From positions 3,162,001 through 3,226,000 of the forward strand of contig NZ_CP114291.2 in the NCBI RefSeq assembly GCF_027111355.2: a DNA stretch of 64,000 bases. The letters are read 5' to 3'. Made by a program: the position numbers and the translations under genes. The stretch's first letter is position 1. Each line of letters starts with the position of its first letter. The stretch is from Flavobacterium eburneipallidum (GTDB lineage: Bacteria; Bacteroidota; Bacteroidia; Flavobacteriales; Flavobacteriaceae). Under the pieces are notes generated by a model. It saw only the letters and a list, made by a program, of their open reading frames with translations. It ran no database searches and was not told the origin of the DNA. Positions 55,519 through 64,000 of the stretch are shown here, in pieces.

Positions 55519-56511
55519 TTAATTCAATTTAAAATTTCCGTCATTATCCACTAAAACAAAATCTTCTAATTCAGGATAGCCGTGCCAAAAGTCTTTTGGA
55601 CAAATTTTAATTCCGTTTGACAACAAAGCAGGTTTGTAAGAAAAAGAACTTTTGCTAGTTATCAATAAATCTGCATTTACCATGTGTAAAAAAGAGTCCT
55701 GTGCATTCATATCCAAACAAAAGTGAAGATTTTCAAATTTTTCAAACTCTGGAAAATCTATTTTTTGCCCTTGGGAAAACAAGTAAATTGCAATAGGTTT
55801 TTCTGATTTTATATTAGAAACCGTAGTTTGTAATACTTTTTCAAAATAATCATTACTTTGCCAACGCATCAACAAATTAGGATTCTGATTTTCTTGTCCG
55901 ATAACAATATCTCCTCTTCGAACGTGAATAGCAATATTAAATGATTTAGGGTCAAAAATTAATTTATCATTAGCTCTTTCTGTCGCTTTGTGATATTTTT
56001 GTTTGATACTTTCCATCACACCACATTGATCACTATAATACTGGTCTTGTTCCGCTACAAAAACTACTTTTTGATTGGAGTAAGAATTAATTATTTTCTT
56101 TTGCAAAGAAAGTTCTTCCTCTTTTAATTCGTCAAAAAATGGAAGACGAATTTTCATATACCCTTTATTTATTAAATCCGTAACAGCAATTTCGCCCTCA
56201 CCAAAACCTAAAAATGATTCCCATTTAGAACTCGAGAAAGGAATGTGTGCAAATTGCAAACCAAATTGGCGAGCAAACCAATATCCAGAAATCCAGTTTG
56301 CCATTTGATGCCCTATTCCTGCTCCAGGATTCGGGATTGCAGAATAATAATTAAGAGGATTGGCTACGTTCTTTTTACTTGAAAAAAGATAATGCCAATA
56401 AGATTTATATATTAAAGGAAAAAAGGAGGTACTTCTAAAAATAGTAACTATTTCAGAACGAAATCTTCTTTTAAATTTTAGAATGAAATTAGATATATTC
56501 AATAATGACAT
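55519..56511 (-). CDS. Divergent fucosyltransferase-like protein
   Basis: A 330-aa protein with two elements shared with the fucosyltransferase superfamily (GT11/GT23/NodZ): a glycine-rich GAGIGHQM (63-70), comparable to GGLGNQMF, and the GDP-binding IHVRRGD (195-201), followed by SKSSFSYKPALLSNG near residue 285. The rest is unlike the GT11 protein at 7504. GDP-L-fucose would be available from gmd and fcl in the same module. The actual donor is unproven. It lies between wzx2 and the AT3 gene. Confidence 0.72.
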   Translation of the reverse strand: MSLLNISNFILKFKRRFRSEIVTIFRSTSFFPLIYKSYWHYLFSSKKNVANPLNYYSAIPNPGAGIGHQMANWISGYWFARQFGLQFAHIPFSSSKWESFLGFGEGEIAVTDLINKGYMKIRLPFFDELKEEELSLQKKIINSYSNQKVVFVAEQDQYYSDQCGVMESIKQKYHKATERANDKLIFDPKSFNIAIHVRRGDIVIGQENQNPNLLMRWQSNDYFEKVLQTTVSNIKSEKPIAIYLFSQGQKIDFPEFEKFENLHFCLDMNAQDSFLHMVNADLLITSKSSFSYKPALLSNGIKICPKDFWHGYPELEDFVLVDNDGNFKLN

Positions 56512-56556
56512 AAACGAATTAATTGTAAAAATTGTCTTTACTTTTTTTAAAATGAA

Positions 56557-58083
56557 TTACCGAATACGGTTCATCAACTTGTTTTTAATATTTAACACTA
56601 AATCTTTCTCTGATTGAGACAATAAAAACATCCATATCAATAGTAAATAAGAAGCTAATCCAAAAATTGAAACACCCGCAAATTGAATAAATTCATTAGT
56701 AATCAGAAAGATTGGAATGGCAGCAATTGATAAAGCTAATGCAAATGTTAGGAAACATTTAAAAACTATCTCTTTTAAAAATACTTCTACTTGTAAATCA
56801 CAATTAATTTTGGAAAAATAAATAACATTGAAAAGCATGGAAGCCGAAAACAACATAAAAGCAATATAAAGGCTATAGGGCGGAAATCCTAAACTAAAAA
56901 ACACATAAGAAACAATAATAGGAACAATATTTAATAAAGAACTTACGATTTGAAATTTTTTAATATTACCAACAGCTGCTAAAGCATTTGTTAAAGGAAT
57001 ATACAACTGCTCTATTAAATTCCTTATCAACAATAATCGGCAAAAAACTACTGTGAATTCAGGAACATCTTTGAGCCATAAAGCTAGAATATATGGCATT
57101 TCTATTAGAAAAGGGATATATAGAAAGCTTAATAAAAAAAAGGAAATTTTAGTCCCTCCCAAAGTAGCTTTTAACATCATCTGCCTATTACCAGCACCTT
57201 CACTTTTATCAATTAAAGGATTTAATGCTTTACTTAATGTCAAAGAAAACACTCCCAATTGACCGCTTATTTGAGCGGCAATACTTTGTGCTGCATTGAC
57301 TAAAGTCCCAAAAAAAATATTGATTACGATTCCTTGACCATAATTAGCAATCATACTACTAGCCGACCCCAAAAGCGACCAACCCGCAAAACTGCTAATT
57401 TCTTTCATTAAGCCTTTCTCGTAGTATTTGCGAAAATTAAACTCACATTCCACATAGTTGCGATGGCAATACAGTTGTCGCAAAAACAATAAAAAAACAG
57501 CTAAAACCGCCATTAACAATCCGTACATTACCAAATGATCGTAAGCACTGTAGGTAATATACAAGGCAATCCCTAATTTTAACACGGATTCTAGTATTCC
57601 TAAAATAGCATAAAAAAGCATGTTTTCGTGTGAGGTAATAACGGCTTCATAAGGCACAGACAAAACGGTAAAGAAAGTGCTAGCCACCATAAAATGGTAG
57701 ATTATTTTAGCCACCTCTACTCGTTCAGGAGCAATATTCAAAATTCCATTAAAGAAGAAATAACCAGCAATTTCTAAAACCAGTACCATCAGCACCGCAA
57801 TTCCAGCATGCAAAATCGTACTCATGTTAAAGATGCGTTTTACTTTCTCTAAATCGCCTTCTCCTTGAGCATACGACATAAACCTTTGAGTTGCCGCTGC
57901 CATCGAGCCGTTCAAAAAACCAAGCATTGCAACTACTCCACCTACTACATTAAACAAACCAAAATCAGCTACGCCTAAAGCGGCTAAAACCAATCTAGTA
58001 CTATAGAGCGATATGAAAACGGTAATCGCCATCCGTGCATAAAGAATTCCAGTATTTTTAGCTACACGATGCGCTGCTTGCAT
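56557..58083 (-). CDS. wzx: Wzx-type flippase (MOP superfamily)
   Basis: From the ATG at 58083 this is a 508-aa protein (MQAAHRVAKNTGILYARM); an ATG further upstream at 58146 would add 21 unconserved residues. It has 12-14 membrane helices. The N-terminal sequence VAKNTGILYARMAITVFISL and the stretch MAAATQRFMSYAQGEG are typical of Bacteroidota lipopolysaccharide flippases. It should move module B repeat units across the inner membrane. It is upstream of the fucosyltransferase-like gene and downstream of gmd. Confidence 0.9.
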   Translation of the reverse strand: MQAAHRVAKNTGILYARMAITVFISLYSTRLVLAALGVADFGLFNVVGGVVAMLGFLNGSMAAATQRFMSYAQGEGDLEKVKRIFNMSTILHAGIAVLMVLVLEIAGYFFFNGILNIAPERVEVAKIIYHFMVASTFFTVLSVPYEAVITSHENMLFYAILGILESVLKLGIALYITYSAYDHLVMYGLLMAVLAVFLLFLRQLYCHRNYVECEFNFRKYYEKGLMKEISSFAGWSLLGSASSMIANYGQGIVINIFFGTLVNAAQSIAAQISGQLGVFSLTLSKALNPLIDKSEGAGNRQMMLKATLGGTKISFFLLSFLYIPFLIEMPYILALWLKDVPEFTVVFCRLLLIRNLIEQLYIPLTNALAAVGNIKKFQIVSSLLNIVPIIVSYVFFSLGFPPYSLYIAFMLFSASMLFNVIYFSKINCDLQVEVFLKEIVFKCFLTFALALSIAAIPIFLITNEFIQFAGVSIFGLASYLLLIWMFLLSQSEKDLVLNIKNKLMNRIR

Positions 58084-58196
58084 TTTTTTTAATGTGATTG
58101 TTAGAAAACAATAAATCGATTCATTATTATAAATGAATCGATTCATACATATTCTATTGGTATTACTTAAAAATCAAGTAATTAATTTATTCGGTT

Positions 58197-59288
58197 TTAA
58201 TATCTTTTAGCAATCTCCAAATCACTAGCTACCATTTCCTTAACCAAACCAGCTAAATCGTATTGTGGCGTCCAACCTAATTTTTTAGATTTTGCTGGAT
58301 CCCCAATTAACAAATCTACTTCGGTAGGACGGTAGTATTGTGGATCTACTCGTACTACTACTGTGCCTATTGGCAATTGGTATTCTGGATTGTTGCAAGC
58401 AACAATTTTGGCAGTTTCGTTTTCTTGCTCTCCTTCAAACTCTAATTCAATTCCTACTTCAGCAAAAGAATAACGAACAAAATCACGGATATAAGTAGTA
58501 ACTCCAGTTGCAATTACATAATCTTCAGCAACGTCTTGTTGCAAGATTCTCCACATGGCTTCTACATAATCTTTAGCATGACCCCAGTCTCTTTGTGAAT
58601 TCAAGTTTCCTAAATACAGGCAATCTTGTTTTCCTAAAGCAATAGCTGCGGTTGCCATAGTAATTTTACGAGTTACGAAAGTTTCTCCTCTTCGTGGTGA
58701 TTCGTGGTTGAATAAGATTCCGTTACAAGCATAAATATCATAAGCTTCACGATAGTTTTTAGTTATCCAAAAACCATAAATTTTAGCTACTCCATAAGGC
58801 GAACGAGGATAGAATGGAGAGTTTTCATCATAGAAACCTGCTGCATTTTTATTTTCGGCTAAACCTCCATACAATTCAGAAGTGGAAGCTTGGTAAATTC
58901 TGGTTTTCTTTTCAAGTCCTAGAATTCTAACCGCTTCCAAGATTCTTAAAGTACCTATTCCGTCCACATTGGCCACATATTCAGGAGAATCGAAAGATAC
59001 TTTTACGTGAGACATTGCACCTAGGTTGTAAATTTCGTCAGGTTGTACTTCCTGAATGATTCTGATAATATTAGTAGAGTCAGTCAAATCACCATAATGC
59101 AATTTAAAATCAACGTGAGATTCGTGTTGATCTTGATAAATATGATCGATTCTTTGTGTATTAAAAGAAGAAGCTCTTCTCTTAACACCGTGAACTTGGT
59201 AACCTTTTTCTAATAATAATTCTGCTAAATAAGATCCGTCTTGACCTGTGATCCCTGTAATAAGGGCTACTTTTTGTTGTGTGCTCAT
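58197..59288 (-). CDS. gmd: GDP-mannose 4,6-dehydratase
   Basis: A 363-aa SDR of usual Gmd length: [20 protein letters not shown] (12-31), the NADP-binding [25 protein letters not shown], catalytic YGVAK, and the tetramer-forming [17 protein letters not shown]. It converts GDP-D-mannose to GDP-4-keto-6-deoxymannose. fcl, the next enzyme of the GDP-L-fucose route, is upstream and separated by a repeat-flanked four-helix-bundle gene. No manA/manB/manC is found in the window, so GDP-mannose must come from elsewhere. Confidence 0.96.
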   Translation of the reverse strand: MSTQQKVALITGITGQDGSYLAELLLEKGYQVHGVKRRASSFNTQRIDHIYQDQHESHVDFKLHYGDLTDSTNIIRIIQEVQPDEIYNLGAMSHVKVSFDSPEYVANVDGIGTLRILEAVRILGLEKKTRIYQASTSELYGGLAENKNAAGFYDENSPFYPRSPYGVAKIYGFWITKNYREAYDIYACNGILFNHESPRRGETFVTRKITMATAAIALGKQDCLYLGNLNSQRDWGHAKDYVEAMWRILQQDVAEDYVIATGVTTYIRDFVRYSFAEVGIELEFEGEQENETAKIVACNNPEYQLPIGTVVVRVDPQYYRPTEVDLLIGDPAKSKKLGWTPQYDLAGLVKEMVASDLEIAKRY

Positions 59289-59292
59289 ATTT

Positions 59293-59400
<108 letters not shown>

Positions 59401-59409
59401 TTAAACTTC

Positions 59410-59802
59410 TTATGTTTTTTTCTTTAATGTTTCTTTATTATTAATTTGATATTTATAAAGTGAATTTAACTTATTCAATATTTCATCTAATTTTATCCTC
59501 AACTCCATATATTTTTCTTCACTAATATATTTCATATCAAGAGCCGTATTCAAATGATCAATAGTTTCCAATCCAGTCGAATAAGACATATTAGTAAAAT
59601 GTGCTTGGTCAAAATTAGTAGCTCTTCCTGAACCTTCTGCCAAGTTTGCAGAAATACTGGCTGACGATCTATTGATTTGACTAATTAAATCAAACCGCTC
59701 TTCATTAGGAAACAACCGACTCATCAATTTTATGTCTATCTTAAATCTTCTAGCCAACTGATAAACTTCAAGTTTTTCGAAAGAATAAATATGATAGTTC
59801 AT
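59410..59802 (-). CDS. Four-helix bundle protein (S23 / 23S-rRNA-IVS family)
   Basis: A 130-aa protein, a normal family length. It begins SFEKLEVYQLARRFKIDI and continues LISQINRSSASISANLAEGSGR (about 39-60), the family signature, then FTNMSYSTGLETIDHL, predicted as four antiparallel helices. The family was named from ORFs within 23S rRNA intervening sequences, but free-standing copies in Bacteroidota polysaccharide loci are common and of unknown function. It lies between gmd and fcl and is flanked on both sides by similar repeats, which suggests it arrived as a cassette. Confidence 0.9.
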   Translation of the reverse strand: MNYHIYSFEKLEVYQLARRFKIDIKLMSRLFPNEERFDLISQINRSSASISANLAEGSGRATNFDQAHFTNMSYSTGLETIDHLNTALDMKYISEEKYMELRIKLDEILNKLNSLYKYQINNKETLKKKT

Positions 59803-59812
59803 TTTATTGTTT

Positions 59813-59907
59813 ATTTGATTAACTGGTTATTTGATTAACTGGTTAATTGATTAACTTTTTTCCTAAAACAATTAACCGATTAACCTTTTCCTAAACGATT
59901 AAACCTT
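59813..59907. repeat. TTAAC repeat block right of the four-helix-bundle gene
   Basis: Carries TTGATTAACTGG-TTATTTGATTAACTGGTTAATT and two TTTTCCTAAA-C-ATTAA units, closely matching the block at 59293-59400 in the same orientation. Imperfect direct repeat of about 40 bases plus shared shorter units. Confidence 0.8.
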
Positions 59908-59908
59908 T

Positions 59909-60865
59909 TTACATTTTTACTTCCTTAATCTCATTTACATTCTCCAAGAACCAATCGTAGGTTTTTTGAATTCCTGCTTCCAAATCGACTTGGTGTTTCC
60001 AACCTAATTCGTGCATCTTGGACACATCCATTAGTTTTCTTGGTGTTCCGTCTGGTTTAGTTGCATCCCAAATAATTTCACCTTTATGCCCAATTATTTT
60101 TTGAATGGTTTCGGCTAATTCTTTAATGGTCAAATCTACTCCTGTTCCAACATTATATAAATAATCTGGTAATTTATTTTCTAATGCAAAAACCACAGCC
60201 GCAGCCATATCATCTACAAATAAAAACTCACGCATTGGAGTTCCACTTCCCCAAAGGGTAACTGGAGCATGGTTATTTTCTTTAGCAACATGAAATTTCC
60301 GCATCATCGCTGGCAATACGTGCGAGGTATTCAAATCAAAATTATCATAAGTGCCATATAAATTAGTTGGCATCAAACTCACGTAGTCTTTTCCAAATTG
60401 TTTGCGAATGGCTTGACACGCTTTTACACCAGTAATTTTAGCAATAGCATACCACTCATTGGTTGGCTCTAAATCACCCGTAAGCAAACAATCTTCTTTT
60501 AAAGGTTGAGCTGCCAGTTTTGGATAAATACAAGAACTGCCTAGGAAAATAAACTTCTCTATTCCTGTTTGCATCGCCGAATCAATTAAATTGTTCTGGA
60601 TTTGCATATTTTCCATAATAAATTGATAGGGATAATCATTGTTCGCCAAAATACCTCCTACTCTTGCAGCAGCATCTATTATCACATCTGGTTTTTCTAC
60701 TGCTAAATACTCTTTAACCGCTTGTTGATTTCTTAAATCCAATTCGCTACTGGACGATCCTATCAAATTAGTATATCCTTTCGCAAAAAGTGTTCGCCAT
60801 ATAGCAGAACCTACCATCCCTTTGTGACCTGCAATGTAAATTTTAGCCTTTTTATCCATAATCAT
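59909..60865 (-). CDS. fcl: GDP-L-fucose synthase
   Basis: A 318-aa SDR: GHKGMVGSAIWR (13-24 region), SSCIYPKLAAQPLKEDCL (about 109-126), catalytic YAIAK (near 138), and PTNLYGTYDNFDLNTSHVLPA. It epimerises and reduces GDP-4-keto-6-deoxymannose to GDP-L-fucose. ATG codons at 60865 and 60859 are both possible starts (MIMDKKAK). It appears to head module B, with a long leader upstream. Confidence 0.96.
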   Translation of the reverse strand: MIMDKKAKIYIAGHKGMVGSAIWRTLFAKGYTNLIGSSSSELDLRNQQAVKEYLAVEKPDVIIDAAARVGGILANNDYPYQFIMENMQIQNNLIDSAMQTGIEKFIFLGSSCIYPKLAAQPLKEDCLLTGDLEPTNEWYAIAKITGVKACQAIRKQFGKDYVSLMPTNLYGTYDNFDLNTSHVLPAMMRKFHVAKENNHAPVTLWGSGTPMREFLFVDDMAAAVVFALENKLPDYLYNVGTGVDLTIKELAETIQKIIGHKGEIIWDATKPDGTPRKLMDVSKMHELGWKHQVDLEAGIQKTYDWFLENVNEIKEVKM

Positions 60866-61338
60866 TTTTATTTTTTAATTCTATTTGTAAGAATTAATTC
60901 TTTTTCTTTAACAACAAATTAAGTTAAATTAAGGCTAAAAACCAAACAGTTAGTTAATTTTACAATCCAAACTATACGGCTTCGCCATTCCAAATCACAT
61001 TTTGATGATTCAGACATAACTTTATTTCGTTTGCAAATATAGTCAAGTATCCTTGATTTTAAAATCTAAACATTAACTTACTTACAAAAAATAGTACAAA
61101 ATTTAACAATTTAGCAAACTTCACAAGTTAAACTCTTAAACCTTTAATTCTGATTAAATTTTAAATCATTCATTTTAAACAAACAAAAAACGATTACCAA
61201 TTTGAATTAGCTCCAAAATTAATATTTATCGCTTTTAATATTCTTACTTTTATTTGCAATATTTACGGTAAAAACAAACTTCTAGTTCAAAAATCATTTA
61301 AAAACAACACTTAACCTTTTAAGAACAAATTAAAAACA
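60866..61338. other. 473-bp intergenic region upstream of fcl
   Basis: No gene found. The region is very AT-rich. It contains a likely -7 box (61034-61041) for module B and, inside the leader, the 9-base sequence GGCTTCGCC (60978-60986) that also occurs in the leader of the SLBB gene. Otherwise I see no clear structure, and no strong terminator for the CoA-binding gene. Confidence 0.6.
61034..61041 (-). promoter_or_regulatory. Putative -7 box of the module B (fcl) promoter
   Basis: TATATTTG on the minus strand matches TAnnTTTG exactly, about 170 nt before the fcl ATG. The -33 element is not clear. The long leader is what one expects for an antiterminator-controlled polysaccharide operon. Confidence 0.45.
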
Positions 61339-61704
61339 CTAATATTGATTGATAGTCAACAACACCAATGTACAAGCTACTTCTACCTTAATATTATTCA
61401 ATTCTAATAACTGGTAAAATTCTGGATTTTCAGTTCCTGGATTAAAAACCACTCTTTTTGGTTTTGCTTCAATAATGTAATTATAATATTCGCGTTGACG
61501 AGCTGGATTGAGATACAAGGTTACTGTATCAATATTTTTAAGTGGAATAGCCTTGGTTTGAATTTTAATTCCTGCTACTTCGCCTGCATTTTGACCAATA
61601 GCTAGAACCGAATGTCCTTTTTCAACAAGTAACGAAATGGCTTTGTAGGCATATTTTTCTGGTTTGGCAGTAGCACCAAGAACCAATGTCTTTTTATTTT
61701 TCAT
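61339..61704 (-). CDS. CoA-binding domain protein
   Basis: From the ATG at 61704 this is a 121-aa single-domain protein starting MKNKKTLVLGATAKPEKYA, a Rossmann P-loop-like GATAKPEKY, with VLAIGQNAGEVAGI and VVFNPGTENPEFYQLL further on. This matches the small CoA_binding_2 family (YccU-like). Function is unknown for most members. It is not obviously linked to polysaccharide synthesis and is probably part of the chromosome flanking the island. Confidence 0.85.
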   Translation of the reverse strand: MKNKKTLVLGATAKPEKYAYKAISLLVEKGHSVLAIGQNAGEVAGIKIQTKAIPLKNIDTVTLYLNPARQREYYNYIIEAKPKRVVFNPGTENPEFYQLLELNNIKVEVACTLVLLTINQY

Positions 61705-61708
61705 TGGA

Positions 61709-61716
61709 CAAAAGTA
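61709..61716 (-). promoter_or_regulatory. Putative -7 box of the CoA-binding protein gene
   Basis: TACTTTTG on the minus strand fits TAnnTTTG and ends four bases before the ATG at 61704, again implying a leaderless or near-leaderless transcript. Confidence 0.45.
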
Positions 61717-61836
61717 CAAAAAAGTATAGGATAAAAAATCCCCATTCCTAGGTATTCCTCTTTAAAATTGAATCTCTAGATTATTTGAATTTAATAACGT
61801 TTTATAAATTATTTGCTAAACACAGAAACAAAAACG

Positions 61837-61871
61837 GCATCACAGATGTGAAATTATACAACCTGTGATGC
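61837..61871 (-). terminator. Hairpin terminator after the ctlX-like gene
   Basis: GCATCACAG and CTGTGATGC form a perfect 9-bp stem with a 17-nt loop. On the minus strand it is followed by CGTTTTTGTTTC. It lies about 55 bp past the stop codon of the gene at 61928. A competing inner stem (TCACA/TGTGA) is possible. Confidence 0.65.
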
Positions 61872-61927
61872 TGTAACTCCTTTTTTAGCACTATTGAGTA
61901 ATTTTAACATTTTTACTGCTTTCAAAA

Positions 61928-62866
61928 TCAGTCTTCTATTGGTAAGAAAATTTCAGCCATCATACATCGAGCACTACCTCCGCCACAAGCTTCGATGGTT
62001 TCTAGACTTGAATGCAAAATTGTCAAATGTTCTTCGAGTTGGGCGATTTGTTTTTTGGTCAAACTTTGGTACGCCGCAGTACTCATTACTAAATACCTTC
62101 TATCATCCGCCCCAAGAACTTCTAACATATTCCCTGCAAAGCTATTCAATTGCGCTTCGGTAATGAGGATAATTTCTTTACCATCACCTCGCAAACTATC
62201 TAGCACCATTTTTCGCTCTTTTTTGTCATCTATAGCATCTGAACAAATTACTGCAAAAGTATCGCCAATACAGAGCATCACATTGGTATGATAAATCAAT
62301 TTTCGCTCTCCTTCTACAGTTTGAAAGGCTTCGAACAATATGGGACTATACTCAAAATCCTCACAAAATTCGATAAACAATTCTTCGTCTGCACGTGGCG
62401 ATAACGCGCAATACGCTTTACCATTTTCTCTATCTAAAACAACACTTCCTGTACCTTCAAGATAAAAACTATCCTCTTCGGCAGTAGTATAATCCATAAT
62501 TTCGTTGATTACAAAACCATTGTCTTCCAGAATATCCAAAATATCTTCTCGACGTTCTGCACGACGATTTTCGGCAAACATAGGATACAAAACTACATCG
62601 CCATTTTCGTGAAAGGAAATCCAATTATTTGGAAAAACACTATCAGGAGTATCCGAATCTAAAGTATCATCGACCACAATGACATTTACTCCAACTATTT
62701 GTAGTTTTTTGACCAAAGTATCGAATTCCTCTTGCGCCTTGGCATTTACAGTTGTTGGCAATAAATCCTTCAACCCTTTTTGGTAATAATTATTTACCAC
62801 CGTTTGTTCGTTCATTCGAAACGCCACTGGACGAATCATTAAAATGGAATTTGTTGTTTGGTTCAT
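61928..62866 (-). CDS. CtlX-like citrulline/arginine amidinohydrolase
   Basis: A 312-aa amidinotransferase-fold protein. It starts MNQTTNSILMIRPVAFRMNE, typical of the CtlX group, with VFPNNWISFH near residue 76-85, an EGTGSVVLDR segment (about 133-142), IYHTNVMLCIG (catalytic His) and a C-terminal ACGGGSARCMMAEI with catalytic Cys301. Named CtlX in Francisella, where it is linked to citrulline use. Here it lies next to a second amidinohydrolase. Not part of the polysaccharide pathway. Confidence 0.87.
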   Translation of the reverse strand: MNQTTNSILMIRPVAFRMNEQTVVNNYYQKGLKDLLPTTVNAKAQEEFDTLVKKLQIVGVNVIVVDDTLDSDTPDSVFPNNWISFHENGDVVLYPMFAENRRAERREDILDILEDNGFVINEIMDYTTAEEDSFYLEGTGSVVLDRENGKAYCALSPRADEELFIEFCEDFEYSPILFEAFQTVEGERKLIYHTNVMLCIGDTFAVICSDAIDDKKERKMVLDSLRGDGKEIILITEAQLNSFAGNMLEVLGADDRRYLVMSTAAYQSLTKKQIAQLEEHLTILHSSLETIEACGGGSARCMMAEIFLPIED

Positions 62867-62985
62867 TTTAGTTATATGTTATAAGTTGTAGATTGTAGAT
62901 TGTAAAATTAGCTTTTCCAATTTTCTTCTACGTATTTTATGAAATTATAAATTTTAGCACTCAATTCATGGTCACAACATTCATA

Positions 62986-63897
62986 TCATTCTCTAATCAA
63001 AGGTAAGGTAGAACATCGCAACAATCCTTCTTGTTTGGCAATTTCAGAGTATGGAATTTTTTCTACTGTAAAACCATTTGCTTTTAACCATTTGTTTAGT
63101 CGTCTAAATTTCTTTTCAGAAACCACTACATTCTCATCAATAGAAAAAACATTAGAATTCATGTTATACATTTCTTTTCTAGTGATATGAAACAAATTTT
63201 CTACACCAAAAAGATTCACAAGAAATAGATAATCTGCCTCTTCTCGAAAACCTCTTTTATAAATGATGGCTTTGTTTTTTCCAACAGGTTGAAAACAACA
63301 GTCTAAATGCAAAGCATTATCGCGAGCATCGATTTTAGATTTGATTAAATCAAACTCCTTGACTATTTTATTAGGAAATATTTTTTTGATGTATTGAACA
63401 CCTGCTGGATTGGTTCTAGCTGTGATATAATCTTTATAATCACTCCCTTTGTAGGTTCCAATAAAAACATAATCGTTCCAAAGCATGACATCACCACCTT
63501 CTATATGCACTTCTACAGGAGGACGAAGCACTTTACTCGGATTTATTTGATTGATTATATACTGAATAGCATCTAATTCATGTTCTCTATCTGGAAGAAT
63601 ATTTGATTTGATAAAAACATCTCCAATTACAAACCCAATATCTCTAACAAATATCTGATTGTAATTTTCAATCAATTCTGGTCGAAAAACAGTTACATCA
63701 TATTTTTTTAAAACATGACTGAAAGCTTCCATTTCTGACACCATATCAGATTCTACTGGATAAGTCCCCGCCAAGATATGTTCCAATGATTTTGGATCAT
63801 AAGCTTCTTCAGTAGTTGGAGTTCGTCCATTGCTATTGGCTAATCCTAGTACAACTGCTCGAAGTCTGGATGTTTCGTTATTTATATTTAATTTCAA
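62986..63897 (-). CDS. Arginine deiminase-related / dimethylarginine-dimethylaminohydrolase-like protein
   Basis: A 303-aa amidinotransferase-fold enzyme with VRDIGFVIGD (about 89-98), HIEGGDVMLWND (about 131-142; Glu/Asp substrate site), ALHLDCCFQPVG (catalytic His) and a C-terminal GLLRCSTLPLIRE with catalytic Cys295. The family hydrolyses guanidino groups, such as arginine to citrulline or methylarginine to citrulline. The start is a TTG at 63897; no ATG is found upstream in frame. It lies 119 bp upstream of the CtlX-like gene. Confidence 0.85.
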   Translation of the reverse strand: MKLNINNETSRLRAVVLGLANSNGRTPTTEEAYDPKSLEHILAGTYPVESDMVSEMEAFSHVLKKYDVTVFRPELIENYNQIFVRDIGFVIGDVFIKSNILPDREHELDAIQYIINQINPSKVLRPPVEVHIEGGDVMLWNDYVFIGTYKGSDYKDYITARTNPAGVQYIKKIFPNKIVKEFDLIKSKIDARDNALHLDCCFQPVGKNKAIIYKRGFREEADYLFLVNLFGVENLFHITRKEMYNMNSNVFSIDENVVVSEKKFRRLNKWLKANGFTVEKIPYSEIAKQEGLLRCSTLPLIRE

Positions 63898-63920
63898 TGT
63901 ATTTGAGATTTGGCTATTCT

Positions 63921-63928
63921 CAAAGATA
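63921..63928 (-). promoter_or_regulatory. Putative -7 box of the amidinohydrolase gene at 62986
   Basis: TATCTTTG on the minus strand fits TAnnTTTG, 23 nt upstream of the TTG start and just downstream of the terminator of the preceding gene. Confidence 0.45.
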
Positions 63929-63933
63929 AAAAA

Positions 63934-63954
63934 AGCCTCGCAAATAGCGAGGCT
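63934..63954 (-). terminator. Rho-independent terminator of a gene beyond the right edge
   Basis: AGCCTCGC and GCGAGGCT form a perfect 8-bp GC-rich stem with a 5-nt loop, followed on the minus strand by a run of seven T. It ends a gene transcribed from right of the window; the plus-strand side also has some T, so it may work both ways. Confidence 0.85.
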
Positions 63955-64000
63955 TTCTATAAAATTTATTTGTAATCATCGTTTGTCAACTTCAACAAAA

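Noticed and set aside
55519..56511. Straightforward GT11 annotation
   Set aside because: HVRRGD is present, but other GT11 motifs are missing, so only a general fucosyltransferase-like call is justified.

Overview
This 64-kb window is AT-rich DNA from a member of the Bacteroidota, most likely Flavobacterium or a close relative. The evidence is the very low GC content, the TAnnTTTG-type -7 promoter boxes (some only 4-5 nt from the start codon), an UpxY-type antiterminator, YwqE/CpsB-type phosphatase and BY-kinases with Tyr-Gly tails, and protein sequences that read like flavobacterial family members. Almost all of it is one surface-polysaccharide island of about 60 kb. Every gene except the PHP phosphatase at 14289-15029 lies on the minus strand, so transcription runs from high to low coordinates.

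Right edge (about 61-64 kb): two amidinotransferase-fold hydrolases and a small CoA-binding protein, apparently ordinary chromosome flanking the island. Module B (about 60.9-39 kb): fcl and gmd (GDP-L-fucose), interrupted by a four-helix-bundle gene flanked by imperfect repeats; then flippase wzx2, a divergent fucosyltransferase-like protein, an AT3 acyltransferase, a GT-D-like protein, two hexapeptide acyltransferases, polymerase wzy2, five glycosyltransferases, a WecG/TagA transferase, the initiating phosphotransferase wcaJ and a Wza-Wzc pair that ends in a strong terminator. recR follows as a housekeeping gene caught between two export modules.

Module A (about 38.2-17.2 kb): a second Wza-Wzc pair, wbpP and tviB/wbpA-like genes (UDP-GlcNAc to UDP-GalNAcA type sugars), rfbB, the UpxY antiterminator, a large SLBB export protein with a kinase-less Wzz partner, wzy1, wzx1, two GT2 enzymes, a WbpV/WbpL-like reductase and initiating transferase pair, a DegT aminotransferase, and rfbC-rfbD-rfbA, closed by a Rho-independent terminator. 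Module C (about 17-0 kb): a WbpM/PglF-like 4,6-dehydratase, the convergent CpsB/YwqE phosphatase, an ABC-2 exporter (Wzm and Wzt with a C-terminal glycan-binding-type domain), two FkbM methyltransferases, a GT11 fucosyltransferase, a hexapeptide acetyltransferase, a string of GT2 enzymes, a STELLO-family glycosyltransferase with an unknown translationally coupled partner, a GT-B enzyme, and a CMP-sugar synthetase cut by the left edge.

The window thus appears to encode three assembly/export routes (two Wzx/Wzy systems with separate initiating transferases, and one ABC-transporter system). They draw on shared sugar nucleotides: dTDP-L-rhamnose, GDP-L-fucose, UDP-HexNAc/HexNAcA, 4-keto/4-amino-6-deoxy-HexNAc, and probably a CMP-activated sugar. 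No rRNA, tRNA, CRISPR array or transposase was recognised. All family assignments come from reading motifs in the sequence; no database search was run.
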